Positions 47,305 through 55,665 of a stretch of DNA of 64,000 nucleotides are shown one piece after another. The stretch spans positions 33,685 to 97,684 of the forward strand of contig NZ_FNJL01000022.1 in assembly GCF_900104515.1 (NCBI RefSeq). Direction: 5' to 3'. Every line of letters starts with the position of its first letter. The first letter of the stretch is position 1. The position numbers and the translations under genes are program-made. The notes beneath the pieces were generated by a model. That model was not told the origin of the DNA. It made no database searches and saw only the letters and a list, made by a program, of their open reading frames with translations. Source of the stretch: Paracidovorax cattleyae (GTDB lineage Bacteria > Pseudomonadota > Gammaproteobacteria > Burkholderiales > Burkholderiaceae_C).

Positions 47305-48930
47305 ATGGACCTCGACGTCGTCGGCCTGTCGCGACTGCAGTTCGCGATGACCGCGCTCTACCACTTTCTTTTCGTGCCGCTCACGATCGGCCTGGCCGTG
47401 CTGCTGGCCATCATGGAGACGGTCTATGTGATGACCGGACGCACCGTCTGGCGCCAGATGACCAAGTTCTGGGGCGTGCTGTTCGGCATCAACTTCGCCC
47501 TGGGCGTCTCCACCGGCATCGTGATGGAGTTCCAGTTCGGCATGAACTGGAGCTACTACAGCCACTATGTGGGCGACGTCTTCGGCGCGCCGCTGGCCAT
47601 CGAAGGGCTGATGGCCTTCTTCCTGGAGGCGACCTTCGTCGGCATGTTCTTCTTCGGCTGGGAACGCATGTCCAGGGTGGCGCACTGCGTGGTGACCTGG
47701 CTGGTCGCGCTGGGCACCAATTTCTCTGCGCTCTGGATCCTGATCGCCAACGGCTGGATGCAAAACCCCGTGGGCGCCAGGCTCAACCCGCAGACGCTGC
47801 GCATGGAGGTGGACAGCTTCTACGACGTGGTGTTCAACCCGGTGGCGCAGGCCAAGTTCGTGCATACGGTGTCGGCCGGCTACACGATCGCGGCGCTCTT
47901 CGTGCTGGGCGTGTCGGCCTGGTATCTGCGCCGGGGACGCCACGTGGAACTGGCCAGGCGCTCGATGACCGTGGCGGCCTCCTTCGGCCTGGCGGCCTCG
48001 CTGTCGGTGGTGGTGCTGGGCGACGAGAGCGGCTATGCCACCAGCGAGCACCAGAAGATGAAGCTCGCGGCCATCGAAGCCATGTGGGACACCGAACCCG
48101 CGCCGGCCTCGTTCACCGCGATCGGCTGGCCCGACCAGGAAGCGCGCGCCACGCATTACGCCGTCCACATTCCCTGGGTGATGGGCCTGATCGGCACGCG
48201 CTCGCTCGATACGCAGATCCCCGGCATCAACGACCTGGTCCGGCAGGCCGAGGGCAACATCCGCGACGGCATCCAGGCCTACGATGCGCTGCAGCAGATC
48301 CGCGCCGCCGGATCCGACGCCGCCATCCCGAACCATGCGCGCATGGTGTTCGAGCTGCACGGCCGCCGGCTGGGCTACGCCCTGCTGCTCAAGCGCTATG
48401 TGGACGATCCACGCCAGGCCACGGAGGCGCAGATCGCCCGGGCCGCCTGGGACACGGTGCCGCAGGTCGCGCCGCTCTATTGGTCGTTCCGCGTGATGGT
48501 GGGCCTGGGCATGTTCTTCATCGTCCTCACCGCCACGTTCTTCTGGCTGTCGGCCCGCCGGCGGCTCGACGCCCACCCCTGGCTGCTGAAGCTCGCGGTG
48601 TGGGCCATCCCCCTGCCCTGGATCGCCGCGGAGTGCGGCTGGATCGTGGCCGAACTGGGCCGCCAGCCCTGGGCCGTGGAAGGCGTCCTGCCCACGGCCG
48701 TGGCCGTGTCCGAACTGGGCGCGGGCACCGTGCTGTTCACCCTGCTGGGCTTCGCCGCGCTCTACACCGCGCTGATCGTGGTGGAGATGAAGCTCATGCT
48801 CAAGGCCATCCGCAAGGGCCCCGACCCGGAAACACCGCTGTCGCACGGCGCCGCCGCGCCGCTGATCGGCACCGTGCCCCCGGGTACTTCGCAACCCACC
48901 ACCTTCGAACCCGCCGGAGACGCAGCATGA
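47305..48930 (+). CDS. cydA: Cytochrome bd ubiquinol oxidase subunit I
   Basis: Quinol-oxidising, haem-bearing subunit of the high-affinity terminal oxidase, 541 aa. The haem b595/d-side ligand His20 lies in ALYHFLFVPLTIG. A second haem-ligand candidate is in FVHTVSAGY. The GWIVAELGRQPWAVEGVLPT signature near the C-terminus is intact. The long Q-loop between about residues 240 and 400 puts it in the long (E. coli-like) class. AAAGGA precedes the ATG at 47305. Its stop overlaps the cydB start. Confidence 0.96.
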   Translation: MDLDVVGLSRLQFAMTALYHFLFVPLTIGLAVLLAIMETVYVMTGRTVWRQMTKFWGVLFGINFALGVSTGIVMEFQFGMNWSYYSHYVGDVFGAPLAIEGLMAFFLEATFVGMFFFGWERMSRVAHCVVTWLVALGTNFSALWILIANGWMQNPVGARLNPQTLRMEVDSFYDVVFNPVAQAKFVHTVSAGYTIAALFVLGVSAWYLRRGRHVELARRSMTVAASFGLAASLSVVVLGDESGYATSEHQKMKLAAIEAMWDTEPAPASFTAIGWPDQEARATHYAVHIPWVMGLIGTRSLDTQIPGINDLVRQAEGNIRDGIQAYDALQQIRAAGSDAAIPNHARMVFELHGRRLGYALLLKRYVDDPRQATEAQIARAAWDTVPQVAPLYWSFRVMVGLGMFFIVLTATFFWLSARRRLDAHPWLLKLAVWAIPLPWIAAECGWIVAELGRQPWAVEGVLPTAVAVSELGAGTVLFTLLGFAALYTALIVVEMKLMLKAIRKGPDPETPLSHGAAAPLIGTVPPGTSQPTTFEPAGDAA

Positions 48931-50081
48931 TGCTTCACACCCTTCTCGACTACGACACCCTGCGCGTCATCTGGTGGCTGCTGCTGGGCGTGCTGCTGGT
49001 GGGCTTCGCCGTCACCGACGGCTTCGACCTGGGCGTGGGCACGCTGCTGCCCTTCGTGGCCCGCACCGACCTGGAGCGGCGCGTGGTCATCAACACCGTC
49101 GGCCCCGTGTGGGAAGGCAACCAGGTCTGGCTGATCCTGGGCGGCGGCGCCATCTTCGCCGCCTGGCCGCACATCTACGCCATGTCCTTCTCGGGCTTTT
49201 ACCTGGCGATGTTCGCCACGCTGTTCGCGCTGATCCTGCGGCCCGTGGGCTTCAAGTACCGCAGCAAGCGCGAGGGCGCCGCATGGCGCGGCACCTGGGA
49301 CTGGGCGCTGTTCATCGGCGGCTTCGTGCCCTCGCTGATCTTCGGCGTGGCGCTGGGCAACGTGCTGCAGGGCGTGCCCTTCCGCTTCACGGGAGACATG
49401 CGCATGGTCTATGCCGGCAGCTTCCTCGGCCTGCTCAACCCGTTCGCGCTGCTGGCCGGGCTGGTCTCCGTCGCCATGCTGGCCATGCACGGCGGCGCCT
49501 GGCTGGCGCTGAAGACCGAAGGCGCCGTGGCCGACCGCTCGCGCCGCTTCGCCACCGTGGCCGCCCTGGCCACCATCGCGCTCTACGCACTGGCCGGCGT
49601 GCTGCTGTGGCACCTGGTGGGCGGCTACCAGCTCACCAGCGTTCACGTAGCCAATGGCCCATCCAACCCGCTGGCCAAGACCGTGGCCTCGGGCGTGGCC
49701 GGAGGCTGGTTCGCGAACTACGCAAGCCATCCGTGGACGATGCTGGCGCCCGCGCTGGGCTTCACCGGCGCGCTCCTGGCGCTTGCCGGCCTGCGTGCCC
49801 GGTGGGAAGGCATCACGGTCGTGTTCAGCGGCCTGTCGGTCGCCGGCATCGTGCTGAGCGTGGGCGCATCGATGTTCCCGTTCATCGTGCCGTCCTCGCT
49901 CGAAGCGCGCTCGTCGCTCATGGTGTGGGACGCCTCCTCCAGCCATCTGACGCTCTTCATCATGCTGGTGTGCGCGGCCATCTTCGTCCCGCTGATCCTC
50001 GCCTACACCGGCTGGGTGTACCGCGTGATGTGGGGCAAGGTGCGGGCGCACGACATCACCCACGGCGACCACGCCTACTGA
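48927..50081 (+). CDS. cydB: Cytochrome bd ubiquinol oxidase subunit II
   Basis: Second core subunit of cytochrome bd, 384 aa with eight or nine membrane helices. CydB signatures: GFAVTDGFDLGVGTLLPF near residue 25, GPVWEGNQVWLILGGGAIFAAWP, and FPFIVPSSLEARSSL with a following WDASSSHLTL near residue 320. The start ATG at 48927 overlaps cydA's stop by four bases. It is followed by the small cydX gene. Confidence 0.96.
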   Translation: MMLHTLLDYDTLRVIWWLLLGVLLVGFAVTDGFDLGVGTLLPFVARTDLERRVVINTVGPVWEGNQVWLILGGGAIFAAWPHIYAMSFSGFYLAMFATLFALILRPVGFKYRSKREGAAWRGTWDWALFIGGFVPSLIFGVALGNVLQGVPFRFTGDMRMVYAGSFLGLLNPFALLAGLVSVAMLAMHGGAWLALKTEGAVADRSRRFATVAALATIALYALAGVLLWHLVGGYQLTSVHVANGPSNPLAKTVASGVAGGWFANYASHPWTMLAPALGFTGALLALAGLRARWEGITVVFSGLSVAGIVLSVGASMFPFIVPSSLEARSSLMVWDASSSHLTLFIMLVCAAIFVPLILAYTGWVYRVMWGKVRAHDITHGDHAY

Positions 50082-50139
50082 CCGCCCCGCCTCTTCGAAT
50101 GAATGCCCCCTCAATGACTGGACGCTGAAAGGACAACAC

Positions 50140-50280
50140 ATGTGGTATTTCGCCTGGATACTCGGCCTGCTGCTGGCCGCCGCCTTCGCCGTGCTGAACG
50201 CGATGTGGTACGAACTCATGGATGACCAGGCCCTGCAGCGGGCATCGGAACGCAGGCCCGGCCGGCAGCCGGGACCCTAG
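50140..50280 (+). CDS. cydX: Cytochrome bd small subunit CydX
   Basis: A 46-aa single-helix protein starting MWYFAWILGLLLAAAFAVLN, the canonical CydX/YbgT sequence, with the conserved MWYE motif after the helix and a polar tail. CydX stabilises the CydAB haems. AAAGGA lies before the ATG at 50140. It closes the DUF2946-cydDCABX operon. Confidence 0.93.
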   Translation: MWYFAWILGLLLAAAFAVLNAMWYELMDDQALQRASERRPGRQPGP

Positions 50281-50355
50281 CGGCGCGCCGCCCGGGCTGG
50301 ACCCCTGGGGATAGACTGCCGGGATCGGCCTCGACAGGCGCGCCAGGAGACCCCA

Positions 50356-50937
50356 TTGAGCATTGCCCACCGTATCCGCATCGAAGACGTCACCACCCTC
50401 TCGGACGACTGGTACGTCCTGAAGAAGACCACGTTCTCCTTCCAGCGCAGCGACGGCAGCTGGCAGCGCCAGTCGCGCGAAACCTACGACCGGGGCAACG
50501 GAGCGACGATCCTGCTCTACGATCCGCAGCGCCGCACCGTCATCCTCACCCGGCAGTTCCGCTATCCCGCGTTCGTGAACGGGCACGACGACCTGCTGAT
50601 CGAGACGCCTGCCGGCCTGCTCGACGACGCAGCGCCCGAGGACCGCATCCGCGCCGAAGTGGAAGAGGAAACGGGCTTCCGGGTGCGCGAGGTACGCCAG
50701 GTGTTCGATGCGTTCATGAGCCCGGGCTCGGTGACGGAGCGCCTGCATTTCTTCGTCGGCGAGTACCAGCCCGGCGACCGGCAGTCATCGGGCGGCGGCA
50801 TCGCGGCCGAAGGCGAGGACATCGCCGTGCTGGAGACCGTCATTGACGAGGCCCTGGCGATGATCGATGCGGGAACGATACGCGACGGCAAGACGATCAT
50901 GCTGCTGCAGTACGCGGCGCTGCATCTTTTTCCCTGA
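50356..50937 (+). CDS. nudK: NUDIX hydrolase, GDP-mannose pyrophosphatase NudK-like
   Basis: Hydrolyses a nucleoside-diphosphate sugar, probably GDP-mannose, with Mg; 193 aa. The Nudix box is GLLDDAAPEDRIRAEVEEETGF, with the catalytic EEETG intact; the upstream Glu of the strict box is shifted, as in E. coli NudK. The end FIRDGK-type segment (AGTIRDGKTIMLLQY) is also NudK-like. The start is TTG at 50356, eight bases after GGAG; no suitable ATG exists. Confidence 0.88.
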   Translation: MSIAHRIRIEDVTTLSDDWYVLKKTTFSFQRSDGSWQRQSRETYDRGNGATILLYDPQRRTVILTRQFRYPAFVNGHDDLLIETPAGLLDDAAPEDRIRAEVEEETGFRVREVRQVFDAFMSPGSVTERLHFFVGEYQPGDRQSSGGGIAAEGEDIAVLETVIDEALAMIDAGTIRDGKTIMLLQYAALHLFP

Positions 50938-50955
50938 CCGGCGACGGCGGGGTGC

Positions 50956-51309
50956 TCACGCCAGCCCGGCAAACAGCCCGTGCAGCTCGGCGAACCCCAC
51001 CGGCTTGACCAGATGCCCGTCGAAACCCGCCCTCTCCGAATGCCGGCGATCGCCGTCCTGCCCCCAGCCGGTGAGCGCGACGATGGTGATGCGCCTCCCG
51101 CAATCGAGTTCGCGCATGCGGCGGCACGCTTCGTGGCCACTCATGCCCGGCATCCCGATGTCCATCGGGACTACCTCCGGACGCGTCTGCCCGCCGGTCT
51201 CCAGGGCTTCGGTGCCTCCTGCGGTCTTGCGCACCTCGTGCCCGTCCAGTTGCAGCAGGGTGGCCGGCGCCAGCGCGATATCCTCGTTGTCATCGACCAT
51301 CAGGATCCG
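50956..51309 (-). pseudogene. Receiver domain detached from a hybrid histidine kinase
   Basis: About 117 residues of a response-regulator receiver: CRILMVDDNEDIA (acidic pocket), a phospho-acceptor Asp in PMDIGMPGMSG, the Thr in VALTGWGQ and the Lys in LVKPVG. It has no start codon of its own and begins in a different frame just where the kinase ORF stops (51300). In full-length relatives some 60 residues join the kinase to this domain; here they are lost and the frame is shifted. Broken 3' part of a hybrid kinase. Confidence 0.75.
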
Positions 51310-52598
51310 GCACTTTCGACCAATCGCCTGACCAGCATCAGGCCGATACCGAGACCGCCCTGGGCACGGTCCAGCGTCCGGTCCACCCAGGTGAACAGCC
51401 CGAAGACCTCGTCGATCTGCTCCGGGGGAATTCCGGAGCCGTTGTCCTTCACCACGACCTCGACGCGTGGGCCCGCCGGTTCGACGCGGACCTCGATGTC
51501 CCCGCCAGCCGGGGTGTACTTGCACGCATTGGCGAGCAGGTTGCCGAACACCTGCGTGAGGCGTGAGGAGTCTCCCTGCAGGGGCACCGGAGCGCCTGGC
51601 AGCACGACACGCAGACGGTGCCCCTGCTGGTCCAGCGCAGGGCGGCAGACCTCCACCGCCTGGTTGATCACCTCCGCCAGCAGTAGCGGCTCTCGCTGCA
51701 ATTCCAGCGTTCCCCGCTTGATGCGGTTCACGTCGAGCAGGCCGTCCATCAGCCGCACCAACTGCAGCACCTGGCCCTCCATGACATCGCGGGCCTTGCG
51801 CGACAGGGCCTCGTCGCCGTGGTAGCGCCCCAGCACTTCCAGCATGTTGCGCAGCGGGGCCAGCGGGTTGCGCAACTCATGCGCGAGCATGGCCAGGAAC
51901 TCGTCCTTGCGCCGACGCTCCTGCGCCAGCTCCGCCTCGATCTGGTGGCGCTCCACCAGTTCGACGGCCTGCCGCGCCAGCGGGTCGATGCAGCACAGTG
52001 CGTCCGGGACGGGGCCTCCCGGCCAGCGGTAGTGGTTGTTGAGCATGCCCGGCAGACGTCCGTCGCGGCTGAGCAGCGCGGCCAGGTTGGGGCGCAGCTC
52101 GTCCACCACCGCGACGGGCACATAGCGGGCCGGATCGGGCGTGCCGCTGCCGTTGGTGCGCAGGCTGGTGCAGGCCGCCGTCACGGCTTCGGCGCTCGTA
52201 TCGGTGGGCAGCGCCAGGGCGGTGCAGGCGGCCGTGGCGCGGTCTTGCAGGGGGCGCAGCGGGCCGAGCGCGGTGAGCGTGGGCTGGCCGTTCTGCTCTT
52301 TCAGCAGGGTCTGGTGCTCGTGGTCGATGACGACTGGATTGCGGCGTGCCGCGTGCTGCGCGATGACGCTGCGTGCGCTGTCCGCATCGATGCGCCATGC
52401 GGGCACATCCATGGTGCGGCCGTCGCTGGGCCCGAACTCGCCCGCCGGCATGAATTGGATGAGGGTGAGCCTGTCGTCAGCCTGCGCGGTCCCTGCCAGG
52501 CTGAACATGCATGCGGCCACGGCGACGGCCGAGGACAGCGCGGTGGCGATGCAGATCGCGCTCGGTGTTGGTGGCGGGGCGGTGATGCATGCCGCCAA
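51300..52598 (-). CDS. Chimeric ORF: Mu-like phage protease N-terminus fused to a histidine kinase core
   Basis: 432 codons, open from TTG 52598. Residues of about 40-180 match the Mu-like phage protease/scaffold (I protein): LIQFMPAGEF near 46, then AWRID and PVVIDHEHQTLLKEQNGQP, and the typical DPARYVPVAVVDEL. From about residue 190 it is a histidine kinase: phospho-acceptor His in FLAMLAHELRNPLAPL, N box NLLANACKYTP, G1 DNGSGIPP and G2 GGLGIGLMLVRR. It stops right after the G2 box. No signal peptide or sensor domain is left. It is probably a deletion product and its activity is doubtful, but all kinase motifs are intact. Confidence 0.65.
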   Translation of the reverse strand: MAACITAPPPTPSAICIATALSSAVAVAACMFSLAGTAQADDRLTLIQFMPAGEFGPSDGRTMDVPAWRIDADSARSVIAQHAARRNPVVIDHEHQTLLKEQNGQPTLTALGPLRPLQDRATAACTALALPTDTSAEAVTAACTSLRTNGSGTPDPARYVPVAVVDELRPNLAALLSRDGRLPGMLNNHYRWPGGPVPDALCCIDPLARQAVELVERHQIEAELAQERRRKDEFLAMLAHELRNPLAPLRNMLEVLGRYHGDEALSRKARDVMEGQVLQLVRLMDGLLDVNRIKRGTLELQREPLLLAEVINQAVEVCRPALDQQGHRLRVVLPGAPVPLQGDSSRLTQVFGNLLANACKYTPAGGDIEVRVEPAGPRVEVVVKDNGSGIPPEQIDEVFGLFTWVDRTLDRAQGGLGIGLMLVRRLVESAGS

Positions 52599-52672
52599 TG
52601 GTCGGCGGCAGCGGGCTTCAGGTCTTGGGAACCAGGACCCTATTTGCGGGCAGCCAAAGAGAGATCGCTTCG

Positions 52673-52861
52673 CTACGAGGACTGGCCGTCTTCGTCGTCA
52701 CTGGCCTCTTCCCTCGGAAAAAACCTCTTGTACAGCACGTACGGAATGACGGACACGGGGAGCCACCACAGGTTGGACTGCACGTAAGCCAGCACCCAGC
52801 AGCTCCAACAAATAATCGCGACGATCCAGCCCAGTATCTCTCTCCAGAAACGAGGTTTCAT
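52673..52861 (-). CDS. Small two-helix membrane protein, possible immunity protein
   Basis: 62 aa: a short basic start, two hydrophobic segments (about residues 10-28 and 31-45), then a charged, acidic tail (EEASDDEDG). The ATG at 52861 overlaps the stop of the preceding toxin-like gene by ATGA, so the two were translated together. This layout is usual for an immunity or accessory protein of a polymorphic toxin. No family recognised. Confidence 0.55.
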   Translation of the reverse strand: MKPRFWREILGWIVAIICWSCWVLAYVQSNLWWLPVSVIPYVLYKRFFPREEASDDEDGQSS

Positions 52862-53406
52862 GGAATTTTTACTCCCTTGAAGCCCCAGCGAACATAGACG
52901 AGGTAAGGCCGATGCGTACCGTACCGGCAGGCGTGGGGAGATAAATCGGGAATCGCGATACCTTGTCGATGAACCCGTTGATCGGATACCCAATTCGTGC
53001 CATGTACACGCCCCGACCAAAGATTCCGTGAATCCCGAACTTGCTGGAATTGATAACGCCGGAACGCGCAATACCCGCCGCAGGCTTTCGTCGTGAAGTG
53101 GATGAGCTGCTTGCGCAGTGCGGTAAACCCGTAGCCTTCAGCACCGAGCACTGTTGCCGTGGTTGGGGCGAAGTCCGGCGTCCAGAGGGCTGCCATGGCA
53201 CCCGGCACATGCGCCAGTGGCGCAAGCGGATTTTGCGACGTGACCGCAGTATCTGCCCAATACTGGGCCGCATCGTCAGCCGCCAGGGTGGACCGGTGAT
53301 AGAGCTCGCGCAGCTTGTGCATGAGATGACTGATGGCGCCCGCGTCGGAAATCTCCACGGGCGTGCCGCAACCATCGCGGCGGCAGGAAAGGGCAATGTC
53401 AGGCAT
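52858..53406 (-). pseudogene. Toxin-like gene with two compensating frameshifts (ADP-ribosyltransferase-like tip)
   Basis: Frame A from ATG 53406 gives a helical N-terminal part (QYWADTAVTSQNPLA, AALWTPDFAPTTATVLG) and reaches LIHFTTKA. Sense then continues in frame B with GIARSGVINSS and GIFGRGVYMARIG, the H-[YF]-T ... SGVI ... FGxGVY pattern of HYD1-type ART toxins. The last residues read best again in frame A (PYLVYVRWGFKGVKIP), whose stop overlaps the next gene by ATGA. Either the gene is decaying by two indels or the assembly has two errors. The family call is tentative. Confidence 0.5.
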
Positions 53407-53569
53407 ATGGTCTTGTGGTGGAGCCTGCAGCATGTCGCTGCCGCGCTTTGCTGGCCTCCCGCCAGCGCTCGGCATTACCGCCATGTTGCCTTGCGCGTTC
53501 CTTACAGAGCCATTGCAAAATTGTTGCGATCGGCAACGCTTCCGAAGAGTGGGTTAGCAATCTGCCCAT
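53399..53569 (-). CDS. Small ORF ahead of the toxin-like gene
   Basis: A 56-codon frame (ATG 53569), helical and basic, whose stop overlaps the toxin-like gene's start by eight bases. It begins just after the gpG stop. It could be a coupled leader or adaptor gene or a chance frame; no family is recognised. Confidence 0.35.
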   Translation of the reverse strand: MGRLLTHSSEALPIATILQWLCKERARQHGGNAERWREASKARQRHAAGSTTRPYA

Positions 53570-53573
53570 CCGT

Positions 53574-54143
53574 TCAGACTGAGCGCCCCGCGCCACGCTC
53601 GACCACCCACTCCATGATGATTTGCCGTATCTCGGCATCATCCGCCGCGCTGATGCCGAGATACGGCCGCGCCGGCACGCAGACCACATGCGCCGGGATG
53701 GTGACGGCCCGCTCCGTCGCCTTCTTGTGTTTGCGGCCCGCGAAAATCACCCGGCCGGCCACGCTCCGATAGCGCACGGTGGCCGCCCGCGCTGGCTGGT
53801 CAATCTCTCCACCGAACTGGTGGATGGCGGCGTACCTGAGGTTGCGGCCCACCTCCGCCGTGTTGTCGTCCACCACCTGGCAGTGGATGCCGCTGCGCAG
53901 GTAGCCGCGCAGCGTCAGGATCTTGTCCTGGTTGTACTTCTTGCGCCGGGCATAACGAGGTTTCAGCGGCGCCCAGGGCCTGCCGTCCGGCGCGGTCTGG
54001 CTCTTGAAGCGGGCCTCGGTGGACGCCTGCAGGTACTCGCCCAGGCGCGGGGCCAGGCGGCCGGTGGAGGGCTGCGCCTGGCGCGCGAGCATCTCGCGGG
54101 CGACGCGATCCTCCACCGTCAGGGTGATGTGGGTTCCTGCCAT
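53574..54143 (-). CDS. Mu-like phage virion morphogenesis protein (gpG/tail completion family)
   Basis: A 189-aa protein of the phage virion morphogenesis family (PF05069). Typical features are RLGEYLQASTEARFKSQTAPDGRPWAPLKPRYARRK in the first third, LRGYLRSGIHCQV, then YAAIHQFGG, and an end segment VPARPYLGISAADDAEI. GGGAGG lies before the ATG at 54143. In Mu-type phages this gene comes just before the protease gene; the same order is seen here, with the toxin-like genes between. It is the best-preserved piece of a prophage remnant. Confidence 0.85.
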   Translation of the reverse strand: MAGTHITLTVEDRVAREMLARQAQPSTGRLAPRLGEYLQASTEARFKSQTAPDGRPWAPLKPRYARRKKYNQDKILTLRGYLRSGIHCQVVDDNTAEVGRNLRYAAIHQFGGEIDQPARAATVRYRSVAGRVIFAGRKHKKATERAVTIPAHVVCVPARPYLGISAADDAEIRQIIMEWVVERGAGRSV

Positions 54144-54159
54144 GGCGTGTCCTCCCAGT

Positions 54160-54432
54160 CTGCGGCATGTGGCCGGCGATGCGCTCGTCCACCAGGTGGA
54201 GCTGGGCATTGCTGCCGCTGCGGTCGAAAGAGCCGGCGTAATACACCTTCTGCCTGGGCCGGAACAGCGTGACCGCGTCACCGACCGCCTCGACGATTCC
54301 CGCGGCAGCCCAATCCAGGGAACGGACGGAATCCGGCGCATCCACGAGGCCTGCGCGGATCTTCGTGTCCACCGGATTGACCGGGACTGCGCGGACTGCC
54401 ACCAGCAGGTCATGCGGCCCCGCCCCCGGGCG
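54160..54432 (-). pseudogene. Fragment of a zinc-type alcohol dehydrogenase/quinone oxidoreductase
   Basis: About 88 codons read as the N-terminal GroES-like part of an MDR-family oxidoreductase: GPHDLLVAVRAVPVNPVDTK, LDWAAAGIVEAVGDAVTLF and VYYAGSFDRSGSNAQLHLVDER. No start precedes it and the cofactor domain is missing; it ends just before the gpG gene. Remnant left by rearrangement around the phage genes. Confidence 0.65.
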
Positions 54433-54438
54433 CTCGGC

Positions 54439-54690
54439 ATGGACGTCGGTCAGGCAACGCGCACCGAAATCTGGGAGCGTGCCGGCATCGACGCCAGCAC
54501 GATGAGCGAAATGATGGATACCGGCGAACTGGTCGATGCGGCGCTGCTGGGCTTCGACCGCCGCGAGGCGGTCACCATTCCGCCCCTGCATGCCGCCGGG
54601 CGATGGGCCGCGCTGGAGAGTGCACGCCAGGGCCTGATGTCGGACATCCGGCAGGCCCACGCCGCCGAGCGCTACCGCAGCGCCTCCTGA
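54439..54690 (+). pseudogene. C-terminal fragment of a short-chain dehydrogenase
   Basis: About 83 codons match the C-terminus of SDR oxidoreductases: VGQATRTEIWERAGID, then MMDTGELVDAALLGFDRREAVTIPPL and RQAHAAERYRSAS before the stop. The cofactor and catalytic parts are absent. The fragment abuts the oppositely oriented MDR fragment at about 54435, marking a deletion or recombination joint. Confidence 0.6.
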
Positions 54691-54795
54691 TGGCCTCGTG
54701 CCGCGGGCGCGTCCACCCACGAGGCTCCACCGCCCACGGCACCGGCCGCCGCCGTGCCGTACATATGCGCCACGGTGTGCAAGTTGGCAATCAAC

Positions 54796-55665
54796 TCAAG
54801 GTTGGTAAGCGATCTCATAGCCAGCGCCAGTCCGCTCGATGCGCGCGAAGCCCAATTCGCCCAGATGCATGCCGGCGACCATCATCCGCCCTGCACTGAC
54901 GAGATCCAGCAAACGCGCGCGCGTGCTGGCCGAACGCATCGGATCCTGGTCGAACGCGATCGACACCTCCGGCCGGGCGACCTGGATGTGCGGGAAATGG
55001 ACGATGTCGCCCCAGACGAGCAGGCTGCGGTCGCCGGAGTCGAACCGGTAGCCGGTATGTCCCGCGGTATGGCCTGGCAACGGTACGGCTTCCACTCCCG
55101 GAAGAACGTCTCCGGCCCCGATGCGACGCACCGCTGCCTGGTAGGCACCGAAGGCCCGGCGCGCCACCAGGAAGTTGCCCCGCGCCCGCTCGCTGGCGCG
55201 GCTCAGGTGGCCATCGTCCTGCCAGAAGTCGAGCTCCGCGCGATGCACCACCAGTTCCGCGTTCGGGAATGCCGGAGCGCCGGACGCGTCGACCAGGCCA
55301 CCGATGTGGTCCGGATGCGCGTGGGTCAACAGCACGGCGTCGATCATCGACGGCGCCACGCCCGCGAGCGCCAGGCGCTGCGGCAACTGTCCGCCCCAGC
55401 CCTTGAATCCTCCCGCACCGGCATCGATCAGCAGCGTGCGGCCACGGCCCCGGACCAGGTAGGTATTGATGTGGACCGCCGACGGCTCCTGGCGGCGCGC
55501 CGCCTGCATGCGGGCCGCCTCTGCCGGATCGATATCGGAGAGCAGGTCCAGGCTGGCAGCCAGGTAGCCATCACTGAGGGCCGTGATGGAGAAATCGCCC
55601 ACCTGCTGGCAGGGAAACACCGTGTTCGTCGGCATGCGTTCGGCTTTCAAGTCAGTTGCGTGCAT
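54796..55665 (-). CDS. MBL-fold metallo-hydrolase
   Basis: Metallo-beta-lactamase-fold hydrolase of 289 aa. The zinc motif is THAHPDHIGG near residue 115, followed by PLPGHTAGHTGYRF and WGDIVHFPHIQ, the remaining ligands. The spacing resembles lactonase-like and related hydrolases, but the substrate is unknown. The ATG at 55665 overlaps the tautomerase-like gene by 14 bases; an ATG at 55635 is an alternative. It is the last gene of a three-gene minus-strand unit opposite a LysR regulator. No signal peptide. Confidence 0.85.
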   Translation of the reverse strand: MHATDLKAERMPTNTVFPCQQVGDFSITALSDGYLAASLDLLSDIDPAEAARMQAARRQEPSAVHINTYLVRGRGRTLLIDAGAGGFKGWGGQLPQRLALAGVAPSMIDAVLLTHAHPDHIGGLVDASGAPAFPNAELVVHRAELDFWQDDGHLSRASERARGNFLVARRAFGAYQAAVRRIGAGDVLPGVEAVPLPGHTAGHTGYRFDSGDRSLLVWGDIVHFPHIQVARPEVSIAFDQDPMRSASTRARLLDLVSAGRMMVAGMHLGELGFARIERTGAGYEIAYQP

